Assembly: GCA_024639205.1 (NCBI GenBank)
Contig: JAHEIV010000139.1
Coordinates: forward strand, 1-7,452
Source of the DNA: Deltaproteobacteria bacterium
GTDB lineage: Bacteria > Desulfobacterota > Desulfobacteria > Desulfobacterales > SG8-13
DNA: 7,452 nucleotides
Direction: 5' to 3'
Under the pieces are notes generated by a model, which made no database searches, had not been told where the DNA came from, and saw nothing but the letters and a program-made list of their open reading frames with translations. Below are positions 4,492 through 7,452 of the stretch, piece after piece; the stretch's first letter is position 1, and the number at the start of each line of letters is the position of its first letter. A program made the position numbers and the translations under genes.

Positions 4492-6170
4492 AGCCAAACA
4501 TACTGATACGGCTGTAGCTCAACAGACAGGGTATCGACGGTTTGATTGGACAGCAAATCGATCACCGGGCCGGAGACACCGATATCGGCCAGCATAAAAT
4601 GCATCCGCTCGCCGGATACGTTGGTAACGGCCCACAGCGTCTGTTCGGCCGCCTCGCGCCGGATGGTAAACAGCCGCGGGCTGAGATCCAGTATCTCGAA
4701 AGCCGCGTTGGGATGAAACGCCGGTTGTTTTTTCCTGGTTTTGATCAGATGGCTGTATGGATAAAACACCCTGGCTCGAAACGAGTCCTGGTCTTTCAAC
4801 TGCTTGCGTACCTGATCGGCATCTAGCTTTTCCCGGTTGATGGTGCGGGCCCGGCCGGTCTGTTTTACGCCTTCTGTCCAGTTGCGGGAGCCGAGCAGAC
4901 TCTGGATGTAGCTGGCCGGCACCCCGGGCAGCACGTATTGAACGGCCTGAGAGGCCAGAAATTTTTCCGCCCGATCCGATGCCGGATCGCCAAGAATTGC
5001 ATCCACGTAAGTGATATTCAACTCGTAGGCGCTGTCGGTGCCGTCCGGGTTGCGTTTGGTGGAAACCTGACCGCCGTTGGAGCGCACGATGTCCACGAGT
5101 GCATCCAGCTCCCCGGGCGGCAGGATGCCCTCCAGTGGACGCACCCCGATGCCGTCGTGGGAGGCCGTGAAATTGAAAAACGTGGTGGTTTCCGATTCCA
5201 GCTGCAGGCCGGCGGCCCATTCGGATAACAATTGTGCATCCTGTTTGGCAAAGGCGTGAAACAACAACGGCGGCAGCGTAAAATTGTACACCATCTGGGC
5301 TTCATCCCGCCCGTTGCCGAAATAACTGATGTTCTCGGCGTGGGGTACGTTGGTCTCGGTGAGAATCATTACCTCCGGTGCGACGATGTCGAGCACCGCC
5401 CGGAACAGCTTGACCATGTCGTGGGTCTGGGTAAGATGGATGCAGGAAGTGCCGATCTCTTTCCATAAATAGGCGATGGCATCCAGGCGCAGGATACCGG
5501 CGCCTTTATCAGCGTACAGCAGCAGCGCCTCGATCATCTTCTCCAGCACATCGACGCTTTTGAAATTGAAATCGATCTGATCGGCACTGAAAGTGGTCCA
5601 CAGATGAACGCTGCTGCCGTCGTTTTTTTTAAATTCACTCAACAAAGGCAGTGACCGGGGCCGCGTCACCATCGACAGATCCGTTAAAGGATCCACCTCG
5701 ATGGCAAAATCGTTATAGCCGTCTTTTCCGGCCAGGTAATTGGCGAACCACTGCCCTTCCGAGGAAAAGTGATTGACCACATAATCGAACATGAGCTGAA
5801 AATCGCTTCCGATGGTGGAAACATCTTCCCACGTGCCCAGATCCGGGTCGATGCGATGAAAGTCTTTTACGGAAAAGCCGTCATCGGAAGACCACGGAAA
5901 AAACGGAAGAAAATGAATGGTGGAGACCACACCTTTAAGGTAGCTGTTGGCAAAATCGTGCAGGGTCTTTATGGGCGCTTCACCGGCTTTCGTCAGCGAA
6001 TCGCCGTAGGTGATCAACACCACATCGTCCTGGGAGAAAAACCCGGATTCTTTAGGAGTTGGTTTGGAATAGCGTTCCACGAGCGCTGCAATGCGCTCCA
6101 GCGCCCGGGAGGCGGTATTTTCACCGTAAATCCGATTCAACAGCAACTTCACATGTTCGACATCGCGCAT
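4479..6170 (-). CDS. GH13 subfamily 18 glycoside phosphorylase (glucosylglycerate phosphorylase-like)
   Basis: A 563-residue cytosolic TIM-barrel enzyme of the sucrose-phosphorylase group, which splits an alpha-glucoside with phosphate to give alpha-glucose-1-phosphate. GH13 motifs in order are FLPFFPWSSDDGFSVKDF (88-104 region), DYVVNHFS (129-136), RLDAIAY (228-234, nucleophile Asp230), LTETNVPH (270-277, acid/base Glu272) and TASHDGIGVRP (335-345, transition-state Asp339). Length is closer to E. coli YcjM (glucosylglycerate phosphorylase, about 559) than to true sucrose phosphorylases (about 490-505), and the ETNVPHAENISYFG context is unlike theirs. The acceptor could be glycerate, glycerol, fructose-6-phosphate or another, and cannot be fixed here. 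The start is ATG 6170 with AAAGGGAG 6 nt upstream; a GTG at 6209 would add 13 residues. No signal peptide. The GT4 gene lies 59 nt upstream on the same strand, implying joint transcription. Confidence 0.93.
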   Translation of the reverse strand: MRDVEHVKLLLNRIYGENTASRALERIAALVERYSKPTPKESGFFSQDDVVLITYGDSLTKAGEAPIKTLHDFANSYLKGVVSTIHFLPFFPWSSDDGFSVKDFHRIDPDLGTWEDVSTIGSDFQLMFDYVVNHFSSEGQWFANYLAGKDGYNDFAIEVDPLTDLSMVTRPRSLPLLSEFKKNDGSSVHLWTTFSADQIDFNFKSVDVLEKMIEALLLYADKGAGILRLDAIAYLWKEIGTSCIHLTQTHDMVKLFRAVLDIVAPEVMILTETNVPHAENISYFGNGRDEAQMVYNFTLPPLLFHAFAKQDAQLLSEWAAGLQLESETTTFFNFTASHDGIGVRPLEGILPPGELDALVDIVRSNGGQVSTKRNPDGTDSAYELNITYVDAILGDPASDRAEKFLASQAVQYVLPGVPASYIQSLLGSRNWTEGVKQTGRARTINREKLDADQVRKQLKDQDSFRARVFYPYSHLIKTRKKQPAFHPNAAFEILDLSPRLFTIRREAAEQTLWAVTNVSGERMHFMLADIGVSGPVIDLLSNQTVDTLSVELQPYQYVWLTRN

Positions 6171-6176
6171 GGTCTG

Positions 6177-6184
6177 CTCCCTTT
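6177..6184 (-). promoter_or_regulatory. Shine-Dalgarno that sets the phosphorylase start
   Basis: On the minus strand AAAGGGAG ends 6 nt before ATG 6170. The upstream in-frame GTG at 6209 has no comparable site, so the shorter protein beginning MRDVEHVKLL is favoured. Confidence 0.7.
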
Positions 6185-6229
6185 CACAACCCCCGAAAAA
6201 GCTGCGCACAGGATAAGCGGCGGTCGATC

Positions 6230-7452
6230 CTACTTATCACAGCTTTCACAGCCGTCTTCTGTTCTTACCTCGCAGCGCTGCTGCACAAAGTGATGCAAGG
6301 TTCGCTGAAGAACCGAGAACGAAAAATAGGTGCAGGCCACCCGGTAATTGTGTTCGACGATCTCCCTGCACAGCTCCGGTCTGGAGAGCACCTTTCGCGT
6401 TTCTTCCACTGCGGACTGGGTGACGTATCCATCCAGTTCGATGGCCCGAAACCCTTTGGGCTGGATGTCCTTGGAGTAGATGGAGTAGCGGTTGACGACA
6501 ACCGGTTTCCGGAAATAGACCGCCTCCAGAAAGGCGTTGCCGAACCCTTCGATCGTCGATGGGTAGGTCACCAGATCCGCATGGGGGTACACATCATCCA
6601 GGGTGTAGATTTTTCTTCCGTCACCGGTCATGCCGCGCTGCTCGTTGATTATCTCGGAGACAAACACCGTGTTGACTTTCATGATCTCGGAGTACTCTTT
6701 CAGTCGCAGCTCGTAATCGTATCCCTCGTCGCCGGAGGCATGTGAAATGATCAGCCTGGCCTTCAGACCGAGGCGGTGCACCAGTTCGATGGCGTGTTCG
6801 ATGCCCTTGCGGGCCACCACCCGGGTGGGCTGCAGAACGAACAGTTCGTCCTCTTCGATGCCCAGCGCCTGGCGAACGTCGGAAGTATAATCGTCCGGCG
6901 GCGGTGGCGGGTTTTCAAAATCCATGATGTTGGGGATGACCGTTGACGATATGCCGGTTCGCAGGCTCAGCTGCTCGTCGGCAAAGGAGTTGATCACCAC
7001 GTGCTCGGCAGACGGCAGGTTGGGCGGAAACGCCGCCCGCAGGTAGTCCGACACGCAGTTGTTCATGAAGCGATCCCGCTCCCAGTAAAAATCGTGATGG
7101 TGGGCAATGGTCGGGATGTTGGTTTCGGCAATCACCTCGGTGAGGGCCAGTCCCAGCGGGATGTGGATGGGAATGGTCAGCGCGTTCTGGGGAACGATCA
7201 GGTCGATGTTATATTTCTCGATAAACGCATAGAGGTGATCTTTGAGCAAAGACTTGAGGCGCCCGATTTTCCGGGTCGTATCCCGTCCGCGCGGCTTCAG
7301 GGTGTTAAAACACCGCTGGTGGATGGCCGCCACCTGCGGGTGCTTGAAATGTGCCTCGTCAACCAGATAGGAGCGTTCCGGCGGGCGGTCGAGTTCACCG
7401 GCAAAATAAAAGCAGTTCAAGCCTTCTGTTTCGAAGATCTTCGCCCACTTGA
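6230..7452 (-). CDS. Glycosyltransferase family 4 (GT-B), 5'-truncated
   Basis: A retaining nucleotide-sugar glycosyltransferase of GT4 type. The frame is open to the window edge (406 residues seen; the TTG at 7420 is probably internal because coding sequence KWAKIFETEG precedes it), so the N-terminus is missing. Counting from that TTG: the N-terminal Rossmann domain carries FYFAGEL (4-10) and the acceptor-side motif HHHDFYWERDRF (107-118). A proline run (171-175) leads to the C-terminal domain with LQPTRVVARKGIEHAIEL (196-213; Arg204/Lys205 expected to contact the donor phosphates) and EGFGNAFLE (291-299), the GT4 E-x7-E motif. The tail ends DGCESCDK, a Cys-x2-Cys not usual in GT4. No membrane segment. 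It precedes the phosphorylase by 59 nt. A hexose donor such as GDP-mannose or UDP/ADP-glucose and a glycerate- or glucosylglycerate-type acceptor are inference from context; lipopolysaccharide or other glycan roles are not excluded. Confidence 0.92.
   Translation of the reverse strand, partial: KWAKIFETEGLNCFYFAGELDRPPERSYLVDEAHFKHPQVAAIHQRCFNTLKPRGRDTTRKIGRLKSLLKDHLYAFIEKYNIDLIVPQNALTIPIHIPLGLALTEVIAETNIPTIAHHHDFYWERDRFMNNCVSDYLRAAFPPNLPSAEHVVINSFADEQLSLRTGISSTVIPNIMDFENPPPPPDDYTSDVRQALGIEEDELFVLQPTRVVARKGIEHAIELVHRLGLKARLIISHASGDEGYDYELRLKEYSEIMKVNTVFVSEIINEQRGMTGDGRKIYTLDDVYPHADLVTYPSTIEGFGNAFLEAVYFRKPVVVNRYSIYSKDIQPKGFRAIELDGYVTQSAVEETRKVLSRPELCREIVEHNYRVACTYFSFSVLQRTLHHFVQQRCEVRTEDGCESCDK

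Noticed and set aside
4479..6170. Naming the GH13 enzyme sucrose phosphorylase or alpha-amylase
   Set aside because: Length and the ETNVPH acid/base context fit the YcjM-like group better; the acceptor cannot be fixed from sequence alone.
1..7452. CRISPR array, tRNA/rRNA genes, insertion sequence or prophage genes
   Set aside because: No regularly spaced repeats, no cloverleaf or rRNA-like sequence, and no transposase, integrase or phage structural protein in any supported frame.

Overview
This 7.45-kb window is ordinary bacterial chromosome: dense, moderately GC-rich coding DNA from a Gram-negative organism. An outer-membrane beta-barrel protein with a signal peptide and a terminal phenylalanine shows the Gram-negative envelope. 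The gene mix is compatible with a marine or sediment Desulfobacterota/deltaproteobacterium, but that is a weak inference. I see no tRNA, rRNA, CRISPR array, transposase or phage gene.

Layout. Bases 1-80 hold the last 25 codons of an unidentified plus-strand gene. After a 282-nt spacer, a plus-strand gene (363-1484, TTG start) encodes a DUF481-type outer-membrane barrel preceded by two short beta-rich repeats. All other genes are on the minus strand and converge on it. Reading in their own direction from the right edge they are: a 5'-truncated GT4 glycosyltransferase (7452-6230); a GH13 subfamily-18 glycoside phosphorylase (6170-4479); glucose-6-phosphate isomerase pgi (4303-2651); the fluoride channel gene crcB (2328-1945); and a DUF190 PII-like protein (1939-1577).

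How the genes fit together. The glycosyltransferase and phosphorylase are 59 nt apart and probably co-transcribed. A retaining GT that builds an alpha-glycoside beside a phosphorylase that splits alpha-glucosides to glucose-1-phosphate suggests a compatible-solute cycle (glucosylglycerate, mannosylglucosylglycerate or glucosylglycerol type). pgi, 175 nt downstream, handles the glucose-6-phosphate that this glucose-1-phosphate would become. crcB and DUF190 are separated by 5 nt and form a clear two-gene unit for fluoride export plus a putative small-molecule-sensing partner.

The non-coding DNA is structured. The phosphorylase-pgi spacer contains three stem-loops and an imperfect tandem duplication. 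The pgi-crcB spacer contains an AT-rich 110-bp segment bounded by perfect 11-bp inverted repeats, and a repeated TCGTGCAC motif just ahead of crcB. Nothing here is clearly a new defence or mobile system. The most interesting leads are the GT4/GH13_18 pair, whose substrate is unassigned, and the crcB-DUF190 coupling.
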